Of a stretch of 64,000 bases of DNA, positions 1 through 10,157 are shown one piece after another. Position 1 is the first letter of the stretch. Every line of letters begins with the position of its first letter. The DNA is from Pilaira anomala (taxonomy: Eukaryota; Mucoromycota; Mucoromycetes; Mucorales; Mucoraceae), in assembly GCA_025716855.1 (NCBI GenBank), contig JAIXMQ010000035.1:264983-328982 (forward strand), read 5' to 3'. The translations under genes were made by a program, and so were the position numbers. The notes under the pieces are model-generated. The model saw nothing but the letters and a program-made list of their open reading frames with translations, made no database searches and was not told the DNA's origin.

Positions 1-1
1 T

Positions 2-724
2 GCCAACAACTTTTGTGTATTTTTACCTCCAAGTGATTCTGTAAATCGAATTATTGGCGATACCGAATGGAATGCCAATGCTTTCTGTCTTGGTAATAAT
101 CCCCTTGCCACTGGTGCCGAAACGCTTGCCCCAGGCTTCATTCGATCTGCTCATTTTGTAAAAACGGATACCTATGTACAAGTCACTGGTCAAATGGATT
201 ATACAAAAGAGAATTTAGTAGGTACCGATGGTGGTGGACAAATGGATATTAGAGCTCCCATGGGCTCTTCTTGTGCTGGATGGAAGTATTACGTTAATTT
301 AATTGAACCTTCAATCAATATGTATTGTATGCGTTGTTGTAATGATGATAGAACTTGTAATCGTGGTATATCTGAAAAGGGGTGTGCTCATATTATTCCT
401 GGCGATTATAGTGGTCCAAATGATAATACGGGTAGTGTCATTGTTACTAACACGATTGTCCCTGCCACCTCTAGCGTTCCTTCTGTTTCTGTTACTTCGA
501 GTGTACCTTCTGCCGCTCCTTCTGTAACAGTTAGTACGAGTAACGTCTCGGCTGCTGCCACACCTACAGGTACAAGTACCACGGATGGAACATTAAGTCA
601 ACCATCTGCCAATACACCTAATAATGCAACTGAACAAAGCGTGAATGGTGCTGGTTTTACTAAGCCCGTGGGATTAGCAATTGGCGCAAGTATCTTATTA
701 TCTTCTATTGTCCTCTCTTGTTAA
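2..724 (+). CDS. Secreted Cys- and Ser/Thr-rich protein, GPI-anchored (3' part only)
   Basis: The reading frame is open from base 2, so the gene starts outside the window and only about the last 240 residues are seen. Visible parts, in order: a cysteine-containing domain (CVFLPPSDS, AFCLG, MYCMRCCNDDRTCN, KGCAHIIPGDY); a long stretch of Ser, Thr, Pro and Val likely to carry O-glycans; and a hydrophobic tail (LAIGASILLSSIVLSC) ending at the stop, the layout of a GPI-attachment signal. The same combination is found in fungal surface proteins sometimes annotated as macrophage-activating glycoprotein; that name is a family resemblance from memory, not proof of function. It is probably a cell-wall or plasma-membrane surface protein. 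It converges on the chitin deacetylase gene, also a surface protein. Confidence 0.7.
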   Translation, partial: ANNFCVFLPPSDSVNRIIGDTEWNANAFCLGNNPLATGAETLAPGFIRSAHFVKTDTYVQVTGQMDYTKENLVGTDGGGQMDIRAPMGSSCAGWKYYVNLIEPSINMYCMRCCNDDRTCNRGISEKGCAHIIPGDYSGPNDNTGSVIVTNTIVPATSSVPSVSVTSSVPSAAPSVTVSTSNVSAAATPTGTSTTDGTLSQPSANTPNNATEQSVNGAGFTKPVGLAIGASILLSSIVLSC

Positions 725-1139
725 ATTTTGAACATTTTTTTTTTTTGAAAAAAAAAACCCTCCTCCTCTTGATATTAATCTACTCTATAATTTATTTCTA
801 TATTAATACCTTTTAATTCCATTTACATAAAATAATAATATAACTCAAAACTTGAAAAAAAAAATCAATGTATCATTATCTTGGCAAAAAAAATGCAATG
901 CTGCTTTGTCATACTGTTTGAGTTTACTTATGGTATATTGCCATAATTCACAATTACCAAAAAAAAAAAAAAAATTAAATCATGAGATTTATGTACTGCA
1001 TAACACAGTAAAGATGCTTTGAAGCTTTCCTATCCCTTATATAGGGTTTGTATTTAGGTTATGATTATAGCTTCTAATGAGATCTATGTATTGTACTTTT
1101 AATCAAACATTTTTAATTTAATAGACTTGTGTAATAATT
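725..1139. other. Convergent 3' gap
   Basis: Gap between two converging genes. It is AT-rich with several A runs and a short T/A inverted stretch just after the first stop codon. I see no gene. It probably holds both 3' untranslated regions. Confidence 0.5.
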
Positions 1140-2310
1140 TTAGAAGAGGATGGTAACAGAAATCACTAAAATGGCTAGTGACACAATATAACTAGTGTTC
1201 GAAGCAGTAGCAACAGAAGAGCCAGACACAATAGACTTGGTATCGACAAGAGCAACAGTAGAGGGAGATTCCTTTTCAATCACTTTCTTGATTAACACGT
1301 TAGGAGACGTGACAGTTGTTGTATTATTATTTTGTGCAGAGGAAATAGCATTATTAGCACCACTGGCATGAGGATTTGAATCTTTATTACAGGCAGCAGC
1401 AGTTAAGAAGCTATATCCTTTACCCTTTAAAAATGCAATGACTTTGGGCACTTCTTCAACAGACTCCTTGTATAAATCTAAATTTTTTGGCCACATAGAT
1501 TAGTAATGTTAAAAAAAAAACAAACAAACAAACAAATAAAAACTTACCGTGTTGCAAACTAATAAATCCAGGATCTCCATTCACATTCAGGCCAGTATTA
1601 CTATCCTGAACAGCCATCTTAAAAGAACCTTGAATAAGAGTAGAAACATCTTGTTTCATATACACGTCATAATCCGTAGGATCGACGTTCCAAAGCAGTA
1701 ACTTGTAACCCATTGATTTCAAGAGTCCCTTCACACGATCATCAGCTTCTCCAAAAGGAGGACGGATATAACGAGGACGAATACCTGTGATTTTTTCAAT
1801 AGCTTCTTCCGTCGCCTTCACCTCATACACAATTTCTTCATTCGTCAAACTCATTAAATGGGGATGAGAGAAAGTATGTGAAGCAATCTGATGACCTGCA
1901 TCAAAAGCTCGCTTGATAATATCAGGGTATTTATCTACATGAGCACCCATCACACAGAAAGTGGCCTTGACATTTTCTTTATCGAGAATATCTAAAAGTT
2001 CGCTAGTATACTGACTAGGTCCATCATCAAAGGTTAAAGCCCACTGATGGTCTTGTGGACACCCATAGATATCATCGGGACTAGGCTGGTTACCACAACT
2101 TTCAAAACATCGGTCGTTATCAGTTCCATCACATACAGCATCAGGACAGATACCAGAACCTACAGCTCTTACCGGGTTATTAGGGACAGATGAAAAATCC
2201 ACACCTTCAAGCCATTTAGCATTATGGGGTGTCACCACATCTTGTGCCTGTACTAAGCTAATGGCTAAAGTCAAAAGTGAAATACGTGAAAGGAGTGAGC
2301 CGAAAGCCAT
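1140..2310 (-). CDS. Chitin deacetylase, NodB-type polysaccharide deacetylase, GPI-anchored
   Basis: Two exons: 2310-1548 and 1477-1140. The 70-nt intron starts GTAAGT and has a TACTAAT branch site; joining restores the codon for Asp in SLQHDLYKES, a typical NodB motif. The 366-residue protein starts at the second ATG of the open frame because it begins a clear signal peptide (MAFGSLLSRISLLTLAISL). NodB motifs: TFDDGPS (catalytic base and metal Asp), SHTFSHPH (metal His pair), RPPFGEAD, LLLWNVDPTDY and SLQHD. A small Cys cluster (CPDAVCDGTDNDRCFESC) precedes the domain. The tail is Ser/Thr-rich and ends in a hydrophobic segment (IVSLAILVISVTILF), suggesting a GPI anchor. The enzyme should remove acetyl groups from nascent chitin at the cell surface to make chitosan, a major Mucorales wall polymer. 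Confidence 0.93.
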
Positions 2311-2829
2311 GTGTGTTAAATATATATAAACCAACTGGGAATACAGTAAAAAGAAAAACTTTAAAATTATTTTTATCTTTTTTTTTATATATAGATGTAT
2401 TGGTTTGTTTGATTTGACTATGATTCAAAAGTATATACAAATATCATAATCAGAATATTGATTTAGGAAATTTACAATAATTTAGCTTTTTTTTTTTCTT
2501 TCTTCTTCTTCTTCGAATCTGAATGACCCGTGTGTGATGATGGCGTCAAAAACTGTCAATACGGATGTAAACAAAATATTCATTTTATTATTACCTAATT
2601 TGATCATTCTAAAATTTCTGAAATAATTAGAATTTTAACCTTAGCATTAAAAAAATAAAACGATACAAACAGGTGTTTTTATGTAGATTTATTTTGGTTG
2701 AGAAATTTATTATCCTCACAAATATGATATAGTAGTCTTAATCAATTATCATACTGACGATATATTACCTATTTTCAAATGGCATATATATAGCTTCAAA
2801 AGCTTCAATAGTTATTGAAGTAAGCGTTT
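2311..2829. other. Upstream gap of chitin deacetylase
   Basis: AT-rich sequence with T runs and no convincing gene. The stretch next to 2310 should contain the chitin deacetylase promoter. Towards 2830 it merges with the transposase remnant. Confidence 0.4.
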
Positions 2830-3280
2830 CAACGTCTTTAGGCTTTTATCACGTTTTACCTATCCCTTAAGAATAGTCCAGAAATTCTCGATCGGGTTAA
2901 GTTCAACAGGTGGTTGAAAGGTATACTGGTATATATACATAGCTCGACTTAAAACTACAGGCTCGATTAAACCAAGGGCATGGGTGGAGATATTTTACAT
3001 AATAATATAATATCCTTTTATTTGTGTGAATACTCCATAATATCCATTGGCCGATATCGCACAAAAAAACAGTATGCGAAACAGCTCTTGTAGAAAGAGT
3101 TGCTGTAACCGCTTTTTAGTACATGCTGACCAAATTTGATTAAAACGCATAATAATATTGAATCTTGACTTATTAACAGATATACACAATTATAATCATT
3201 ATCGATATACTTATCAACCCATTCAAGATGCTTATTATTATTTTGGCCAGAGAGTATATGTCTACAGCTTTGATACAAAT
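2830..3280 (-). pseudogene. Tc1/mariner-type transposase remnant
   Basis: On the minus strand around 2935-2870 the translation reads PPVELNPIENFWTILKG, the signature C-terminal part of the Tc1/mariner DDE domain (normally P..SPDLNPIE..W). An in-frame stop follows at once, then VKRDKSLKTLKRLLQ with a further stop. Upstream (about 3190-3030) fragments such as SRFNIIMRFNQIWSA and CAISANGY match the DDE region (ESGFN..MRR..WS, GAIS..G). The pieces lie in more than one frame with stops, so this is a dead, truncated copy. I did not find convincing terminal inverted repeats around it. Confidence 0.75.
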
Positions 3281-3599
3281 AAACTACACTCCTCTTTTTT
3301 TTCTGTCTCTTTTACAACTATTTGAAAAATAAAAAATAAATGAAACCTTAAACAGTTACCACACATTTCATATTATTTGAATTTAATAAAAAAAAAAAAG
3401 ATAGGTTTTAACATATGTAAAAAAAGGGAAAAAAAAAAAGGTAAAAAACGGTTTATTAAAAAGATTAAATGAAAAGAGTTATACTAAAAACATTTAGGCA
3501 AAAAAAAAAGGGTACAACCATGCTCTTCCCTTGCCCTTGTGTCTCCAAGTTGGAGTAAGCTTACTTTTGTGAGAATCTGCTACCTCTTCATTATTGTGG
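3281..3599. other. Gap with A runs
   Basis: Low-complexity AT-rich stretch with several poly(A) runs between the transposase remnant and the stop codon of the next gene. No gene seen. Confidence 0.4.
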
Positions 3600-5268
3600 T
3601 CATCTTCTTCCATCTTCCTCTTCATACTTTTTTCTTCTTTTTTTTAAATCAGTCAATGTCTGCTTTACAATTTCAGCAGTATTTAAAGTATACTGCTAAA
3701 ATTATAATGGATTTATGATTTTTGTTTTTTTCAACCTTGTATTGGTGAAGTTGAGTGATCAATGACTCGCTTTTTTCTTTTAATTGGGAAGTAGTTGACG
3801 GAATCATAAATGAATCGATGGTTTTTGCAACGTATAAATTATCAGCAGCAAGTGTTAAAGACGCCACGTGGGCTTCTAAACCTTTGTAGAAGAATGATCG
3901 TGTTAAACTTTTAGTCACGTAATAAAGTATAAAAAAAAAGTTAAACTTTACCCATAATTTGTATGTTAACGATTTTAAGGCCAGACTTGTTCTCTTCACT
4001 TAATTGTAAACCCCGTACTTCATTGTAAATAGCTTTGGCTTCAACCAAAAGCTTATTTCGATCGGATTTGATTTTTTTTGGGCCGGAATAAGGCGCAAAT
4101 TCCAAACATGAGACAGGGTATTCTTCATCATCGAACAATTGTACGAGCTTTGCATCCAACTTAAAGATAGTGCGGCCATCATCTTGGGTAATCAAGCCCT
4201 TTTCCCCCCTATATAAATGCATATCAGTTAGTTTTATTCATAGATATAAAATATGCGTAAACTTACCAGCGAATATAGAGACCAGTGTTACAGAATAATA
4301 CTTCAAATAAATCAGCCCATACTTTAATCATAATGTCTGCTTCAGACGGAGTGGGTTTAGAAAGAGTAAATATTGTAGGATGTTTGATCATTTTATCCAG
4401 CCTAATAGATACTTTGTAAATAATTCAAATAGTGACTTTTAAGATCAAATAAACTTACGTTAAAGCAATTAATTCGTATCCCAATCTTTCTTTGGGGGAT
4501 GAAGCATATCTTTGGCAATCTTTAGCGTTCCAATAACACTCACTCATATCATTAGTATCCTATAATAATGTTTGTTGGCAATTGAATACAATTAAATTAT
4601 TATGTTTAAAGCATACCTTGAAAATACGGTAAATTCTATTAAGTCTGGGACTAGAATCATTGATTGCGATGTGAGGGAACAAATTTTTAATTTGTGTCCA
4701 CTCTTCCTTCGTAAATAAGAACTTTTGATTTGTTAGAGAACCGGATGTTAAATCAAGAATAGAATTTAGCCCACAGCTTTGTCAAAAAAAAAAAAAAAAA
4801 AATAAGTGTTATTTTTGGTGGTTGAGGTCAATTGTTTAAACTTACTTTACGAGTGCGATATCAGACGCGTTTAAGTTAGTATAGTTAAGGTGCTTGGTCA
4901 TGGCTGCACGCTTTATTTTTGTTCCTACAGACAAATTGCTGTTGTTTACAAAAATATTGTCACCATTTTCAACCTATTCAGATATTCAAATTTAATTTAC
5001 ATGAAAAAGTATATTTATAAGGTGTTTTACCTTTTCAATTGTTTCAATTTTATTCTTGAAAGCATTGTGGTTTTCACTATTATTATTTGTAGAGCTTTCT
5101 TGAGAAAATCTGCCACACTCAAGTTTTCAAAGGTTGCTTGGTGGGCAGATTTTTTTTCTAAACTATTCAAAAAAGATTGCTTATCCTAAATAAAATATGT
5201 AAAAAGAAGATTAATAAGTAATAGTGGGGACGCGTTAGTTACTTGAAGCGAACCTCTTGATCTTCCAT
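3600..5268 (-). CDS. Uncharacterised nine-exon protein, 375 aa
   Basis: I do not recognise the family. Nine exons close in phase: 5268-5243, 5109-5031, 4973-4846, 4776-4617, 4559-4459, 4401-4267, 4208-3952, 3881-3736 and 3695-3600, mostly with GTAAGT-like donors. The predicted product of about 375 residues is soluble. The N-terminus is hydrophilic and Asn-rich; the middle contains NCGLNSILDLTSGSL, CYWNAKDCQRYASSP and WADLFEVLFCNTGLYIRW; the C-terminus is charged (LKKRRKKYEEEDGRR). No signal peptide or membrane segment is evident. A partial, frameshifted second copy of the 5' half lies about 2 kb upstream (6490-7062), so the gene or its neighbourhood has been duplicated. It is likely a lineage-restricted mucoralean gene; function unknown. 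The last exons are the least certain. Confidence 0.65.
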
Positions 5269-5428
5269 TTTAGTTTAAAAAGCAGTGCTCCAAGCTGGTA
5301 TAATCCTATCAGTCTCGATAAGGAATATCATTAGCTGGGTGCTGGGTAAAAGAGTAGTAAAAAAGGAGGTATTAAATAACGGATCAATTTTATCCAACTA
5401 GTCACCAAAATACTTACCAGTTTTTTTT
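5269..5428. promoter_or_regulatory. Likely promoter of the unknown gene
   Basis: Short upstream region of the minus-strand gene starting at 5268, ending at the hairpin at 5429. No recognisable motif beyond AT-richness; called by position only. Confidence 0.25.
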
Positions 5429-5472
5429 AAGTATAATACTTGTTTTTTCTTAAAAAAACAAGTATTATACTT
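5429..5472. repeat. Near-perfect 44-bp hairpin
   Basis: Two arms of about 20 nt (AAGTATAATACTTGTTTTTT and its complement) flank a loop of only a few bases. Each arm also contains the smaller palindrome AAGTATAATACTT. Such foldbacks can be MITE remnants, cruciform-forming sites or part of a transcript end. It sits about 160 bp upstream of the unknown gene. Confidence 0.7.
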
Positions 5473-6014
5473 GTTCTTTTTTCACTTTGGAAAAAAAAAG
5501 AAAAAAGAATCATTTTCTATTTGAGATTTATTAGACAAAATGAATCATTTATTTTTTGATAAAATTATTAGACTTACTGTTGATAGCAATATGTGTTATG
5601 CGGATCTTTTTTTTTTCTTGGAACAATCTCTTCTTTGGATAAGGAGTGTGGAAAAAGAAGAGATTAAAAATGGAGAAGTAAGGAAGGTTCATTTTGGAAT
5701 GTATATAAAAAGAAGAAAGTGAAAGAAAAGAACAAAATAAAAAAAAAGATGATTTATAATGAAACCAAAAAATAAAAAAAGGCGTATGAGAAAAAAATCT
5801 GCCTGTATGCCATGTGAAAAAAACATTGATGTAATGGTGATGCCACAACCCGTGCTTCCATGATATCCAATCAATTTACTGAATGGACAGTAAAAGCCGG
5901 TATTTATGGACACACTCCCCTCTCCCATCACACACACACACAGGCCCCTTTTAATAAAAATAGGGTTAAAAAAAGATTTTCTCTCTTTTTATTTTTTATT
6001 TATATAAAGATTAA
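5473..6014. other. Gap of unclear content
   Basis: AT-rich sequence with short overlapping ORFs on both strands (for example around 5540-5720 and 5689-5937), none with recognisable protein features. It includes a short CA repeat near 5930-5942. Confidence 0.35.
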
Positions 6015-6398
6015 TATCAGAGATGGATCGAGAAAAAAGATATTCGTAGAAGAAAAAATATTGTACGCATTTCTGAATACAAAAAATATCTTGAATTATA
6101 TGATCTTAATGTAACTCATACTACCACGGAGCCATACAAACATCTTTTAGCTATTGGGCCCAACCGTAGCAACTCCTGTTTTATCGATGCTGATTTCGAG
6201 TTATTATGGAATGCTGTTCTTCCATTTGTTTCCTTTGACGGCATAGATTTAACGAAAAATGTTTATGATAACATTGTAATAACTTCATACAAGACGTATA
6301 CTACTGATGTTGTTAACTTGAAGCAAAAAAAAAGAAGAAGTGACTCTGGAAGCGTCGTCAATGATAAGAGATTTTGTCTGGAATATCCCAAGTTGTAG
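6015..6398 (+). pseudogene. Open frame without start codon, possible orphan 3' exon
   Basis: A frame of about 127 codons is open from 6015 to a TAG at 6396-6398 but has no ATG near its start. A CAG at 6018-6020 could be a splice acceptor, so this could be the last exon of a lost gene. The translation has mixed, protein-like composition (VTHTTTEPYKHLLAIGPNRS, FIDADFELLWNAVLPFVSFD, KRFCLEYPKL) instead of the low-complexity bias of local noncoding DNA. I do not recognise the family. It is followed directly by the truncated duplicate at 6490, which suggests a rearrangement junction. Confidence 0.4.
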
Positions 6399-6489
6399 TA
6401 TTAACCCAGATCAATCACCAACACAATTTCCCCGGGGATGTGGTAACTGTATCATTGAGTTATCCATGTTATTTATGGATAAGCTTTCT

Positions 6490-7062
6490 CTAGAGATGAA
6501 GCATATCTTTGACAATCTTTAGCGTTCCAATAACACTCACTGATATCATTAGTATCCTATAATAATGTTTGTTGGCAATTAAATACAATTAAATTATAAT
6601 GTTTAAAGCATACCTTGAAAATACGGTAAATTCTATTGAGAGTTGGACTGGAATCGTTGATTGGGACATGTGGGAAGAAATTTTTTAATTTGCATCCACT
6701 TTTCCTTCGAGAATAAATACTTTTGATTGATTAAGGTACCGGATGTTGAATCAAGAATACAATTTAGCCCATAGCTTTGTCAGAAAAAAAAAAAAAACTT
6801 ACTTCACGAGTGCGATATCAGACGCGTTTAGATCAGTGTATGTGAGGCGCTCAATCATGGCTGCACGCTTTATTTTTGTTCCCACTGACAAATTGCTGTT
6901 GTTTACATGAATACTATCACCATTCACAACCTATTCAGATATTCAAATCTAATTTACATGAAAAAAGTATATTTATAAGATGTTTTACCTTTTCAATTAA
7001 TTCAATTTCTTTCTTGAAAGCATCGTTGTTTTTATTATTATTGTTTGAAGAGGAGGAAGATT
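6490..7062 (-). pseudogene. Truncated, frameshifted copy of the 3600-5268 gene
   Basis: On the minus strand this segment matches exons 2-5 of the neighbouring unknown gene together with their introns at high nucleotide identity (for example NNSNLSVGTKIKRAAM and LNASDIALVK are conserved, and the intron near 6560 is almost identical to that near 4570). In the exon-4 copy one extra A in a run near 6685 shifts the frame. In the exon-5 copy homology ends after CQRYASSLEKAYP at a stop, close to 6490. With no 3' half it is a pseudogene from partial duplication. Confidence 0.8.
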
Positions 7063-7258
7063 GCTCCCGAAGATAAAATCATGGATATTTTTTCCCCAGT
7101 TGAGTGATGACACCAATAAACACAAGGCATCAAAAGTGGTGCGTTCCACATAAATGGTATACAAATATATTTTTTATCACGTGTTAATGCCTTGCAAAAG
7201 CCTTGTAATTCAATTCCACAAACATATATTTTAGTTTGTTCTTTCTCTTAAATACGAC

Positions 7259-8431
7259 ATGTCAGGTACATTTGGGTCAATCGAAAAAAAAATTAGTGGA
7301 ACAGGCTCTTTTCTTGCATATAAAACATATTCAAAGTCTCATGGGAAACTCGTCTACCGACATTACGAAAGAGAACTATGGGCACTTAAGCAGTTAAATA
7401 TAGGCAGTAAAGAAGCTGCTAGCGAGAACCACGTAAAGTACAAACATAAAAATCATATCTTGAGCTTAAAAAGCTGATTCTTTTTTTGTGAGTATAGATC
7501 ATTTATCTCATAGATAATCAAGAAACAAGCACCTGTTATCACTTGATATTTCCATTTTACAACTCGAATTTACAAGCACACTGTACTGAAAAGAGCACAC
7601 AATTAGCAACAGATTTCATCCACCAAATATCCAAAGGATTATTTTTTCTACATGAGAATAACATCATTCATTGCGATCTTAGTCCAAGTAATATTCTCCT
7701 GGATAATTTAACTGGATCAATGGTTATTTGTGATTTTGGATGTGCTCATTCGAGTTCCGATAGCATTGCAGATGATAAAGAAGAAGTTGGCACAAGGTAA
7801 TATGTATTACAATTTATAGAAATATAGGAGAACTAAAGCAAGCTTAAATTGATTAGGTATTATAAAGCTCCAGAGCACTTATTCGGGTCTAAAAGATATA
7901 GTACATCTACTGATGTATGGTCTTTAGGGGCTATTTATGCACAGCTCTTGATAGGATATCCTGTATTTGCAGGTGAAAGCGATATTGAACAAATAGGAAG
8001 AGTTGTCAGTCGGCTAGGAAAGCCATCGAAAGCTGTAGAACAGGAGGTAGTATTACTATAAGTATATGATAGTGTATTTGATCTAACTTAGACATGATTA
8101 GGAAATGTGTAATTATCCGGATACCAACAAGTTGATGTTTTTTTCTGATAATCAATCAGACGAAGAATATGAATTCGACTCTGATGACTCTGATTTCGAA
8201 GAGATGGAAGCATTGAAAGCAGCAAAGGTACCATTACAACAACTAATTGAAGATGAAAATATTTCTCAAGTAGATAAGCAATTGATATTGGGCATATTGA
8301 CTTGGTCTATCAAAGATAGATTAACAATACCAAAGGTATTTTTTTTTTTTTGGTATATATGTAAATAGATGGAAGTAAAATGTACTAAAAAAAACAAATG
8401 GTAGATACAAGCATTAATGAATTCATCGTAA
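7259..8431 (+). CDS. CDK-like protein kinase with degenerate catalytic motifs
   Basis: Five exons: 7259-7432, 7498-7796, 7857-8046, 8102-8335 and 8405-8431, all closing in phase to 307 residues. Kinase landmarks: a poor glycine loop (KKISGTGSFLAYK); an alpha-C-like EREL; catalytic loop IIHCDLSPSNILL; CDFG; activation segment to GTRYYKAPEHLFG; and DVWSLGAIYAQLL. The fold is CDK-type, closest in style to small fungal CDK-activating kinases (Csk1) or CDK20. Oddities: the HRD Arg is Cys, the usual Lys after HRDL is Ser, and the expected beta-3 Lys appears as Arg (GKLVYRH). An acidic insert (SDEEYEFDSDDSDFEE) follows the APE-proximal helices. The catalytic Asp, Asn and DFG are kept, so weak activity is possible. 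The last 27-nt exon is least sure. The gene ends 48 bp from the converging next gene. Confidence 0.8.
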
Positions 8432-8479
8432 TAGTCTCGGTCTTTATTTCGATATCTATTAAAATAAAAAAAGATATAT

Positions 8480-9297
8480 CTATAATTTAGCAATTGGAGT
8501 TTTATAATAATCAGCTAAAACAGAAACAATAGATTGAACACGACTTATTTCTTGTTTAGTGGCACCATTATGCATAGCACCATGACTATGCCCAATTAAC
8601 TGAAGTGGTATATTCTGTATCATTAACCCGGCTACAGTCACTAAACTTGTTTCTTTTGCATTCAATATGGATACTTCACTAAGTGTAGGCCCATACAATT
8701 GATGAAGTGCAGTTTGTGCCAAATCAGGATGTGTACTATGCATATTTCTTATCACTTTATCAGTATGTCGATCATATATTTTCCCAAATAAACTTCTTCC
8801 TCTTTGTCTTTGATTTTGAACATCAGACCAAGATTCTTCTTTTCGGAGGGGTTTTGTAGGTAATAAAGATTTGATGGGGTCAGGTGTAACATTAGCCAAT
8901 TGTTGTAACGTATTAATTGTCTAACACATTAATGATTTGTCAACACAAATGCGAATGCTATTGTTTATGTTATTTTTTACCTTTGGGAATCCAATAATGA
9001 CATGACTCTTTAAAACTGCCTCTCTAAGCTTTAATACAATACTTGCTATTAATTGATTTTTTTCTACCCGAGATTTATCTTGAAGTAAGTCGACACGGTC
9101 CGAAATAAGACGATAAACTAGTTTTATGTCTTCAGGTCGATTGACTGAGCTCATGACAACAGCCTAATGGCGAAAAATAGCTAAGTAAAGCAAACTCGAA
9201 AGTAAACTTAAAGAACACTTACCGAAACCAAGTACCAAAGGTCATGAGCCATATCTGGGTCATACTCAATTTCCTCTAAAATAGTTTGCAATGGCAT
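8480..9297 (-). CDS. Carboxymuconolactone decarboxylase-like (AhpD fold) protein, peroxisomal
   Basis: Three exons, 9297-9223, 9163-8981 and 8920-8480, giving 232 residues. The C-terminal half carries the CMD/AhpD-like region (LFGKIYDRHTDKVIRNM, then SLVTVAGLMIQNIPLQLIGH and SHGAMHNGATKQEISRV), where H..GA...G.T..E is the usual family signature. I see no CxxC pair, so a classical AhpD peroxidase role is doubtful. The protein ends in Ala-Lys-Leu, a canonical PTS1 signal, so import into peroxisomes is expected. Budding yeast has a peroxisomal CMD-family protein (Pxp2), the likely functional analogue; its reaction is not well defined. It is a neighbour of the kinase, tail to tail, with stops 48 bp apart. 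Confidence 0.82.
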
Positions 9298-9479
9298 ATA
9301 AAAAAATAAATAAAAAATGAAAAAAAAATGAAACAATTCCTATTTGAATGGGGCAACAGTTATAATAAATGTGATAAGGTTAAAATATCAACCGAGTTTA
9401 TGAAATATATTTTATTTTTCAGATATGTTTACCGTATCTATTCCACAAGTGATCAATCGAATCATTTTGGGGACTACTA

Positions 9480-10030
9480 TGTGTCTGTTTACTTTTAATG
9501 CTAAAGTATCTATCCATAAATGCACTGAAATTTTCAGCTATACTTGCTGTATTTACAAGCGAGAGTGATATTGCTATTAAATGACATTAAGCTGTGTGAA
9601 ATGCTTTAATTACATCTTGTCTTCAATATGACAGGAAGCCTAAACATAGCTTTGGTATGATCAAAGGCAATCTTGTCTTACGTTGCTTAATCTAAAACAG
9701 AAGAAACCTCAAGAAGCAAAACTTGTTCGTCAGTATTAATTCTTATTTTGCCATCTGCGTGATATTTAAAGCGATTGTAAAGTAATCCTTGCTTGCTAAG
9801 TTGTTAGATCATTAAGGTTAATTCGATTTCCCTGGGAATATAAGAACTATCATATGCTTTATCACGAAGCATTCGGGAACAGATATTCAAACTAGGTTTC
9901 ATCAAATTATTGGCGAAGCATATCTCATGTTCGGACAAAATAGCACCTACATCATCATAAATATCTTCACCACTGTATTTACGTTAAAAATAGTTCAAGA
10001 TGTATAGCATTATCGATTTTGATATCGAAT
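9480..10030 (-). pseudogene. Degraded remnant of an unknown mucoralean protein
   Basis: The minus-strand translation contains protein-like blocks broken by stops: EDIYDDVGAILSEHEICFAN, LNICSRMLRDKAYDSSYIPR, then after a stop NTDEQVLLLEVSSVLD, stop, DKIAFDHTKAMFRLPVILKT. The last part resembles a large repeated mucoralean family of unknown function that I recall only loosely. There is no intact frame or start. It is most likely a decayed gene or mobile-element cargo. The rest of 9298-10157 is AT-rich noncoding sequence. Confidence 0.5.
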
Positions 10031-10157
10031 ATTCCTAAACAAAAGTTTGATAGATTTAGGTGATCTGACCATATAGATAACATGTATTTTTTTTTAAAAA
10101 AAAAGATATGTAATTTTTTTATTGGCAAAAAAAAAAAGATATCAATATATTTTTGTT

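Noticed and set aside
5244..5268. Joining exon 1 of the unknown gene with a GAG-GTTCGC donor to an exon starting at 5185
   Set aside because: It gave a frame that did not continue into the Asn-rich segment; the canonical GTAACT donor with the acceptor at 5110 closes perfectly.
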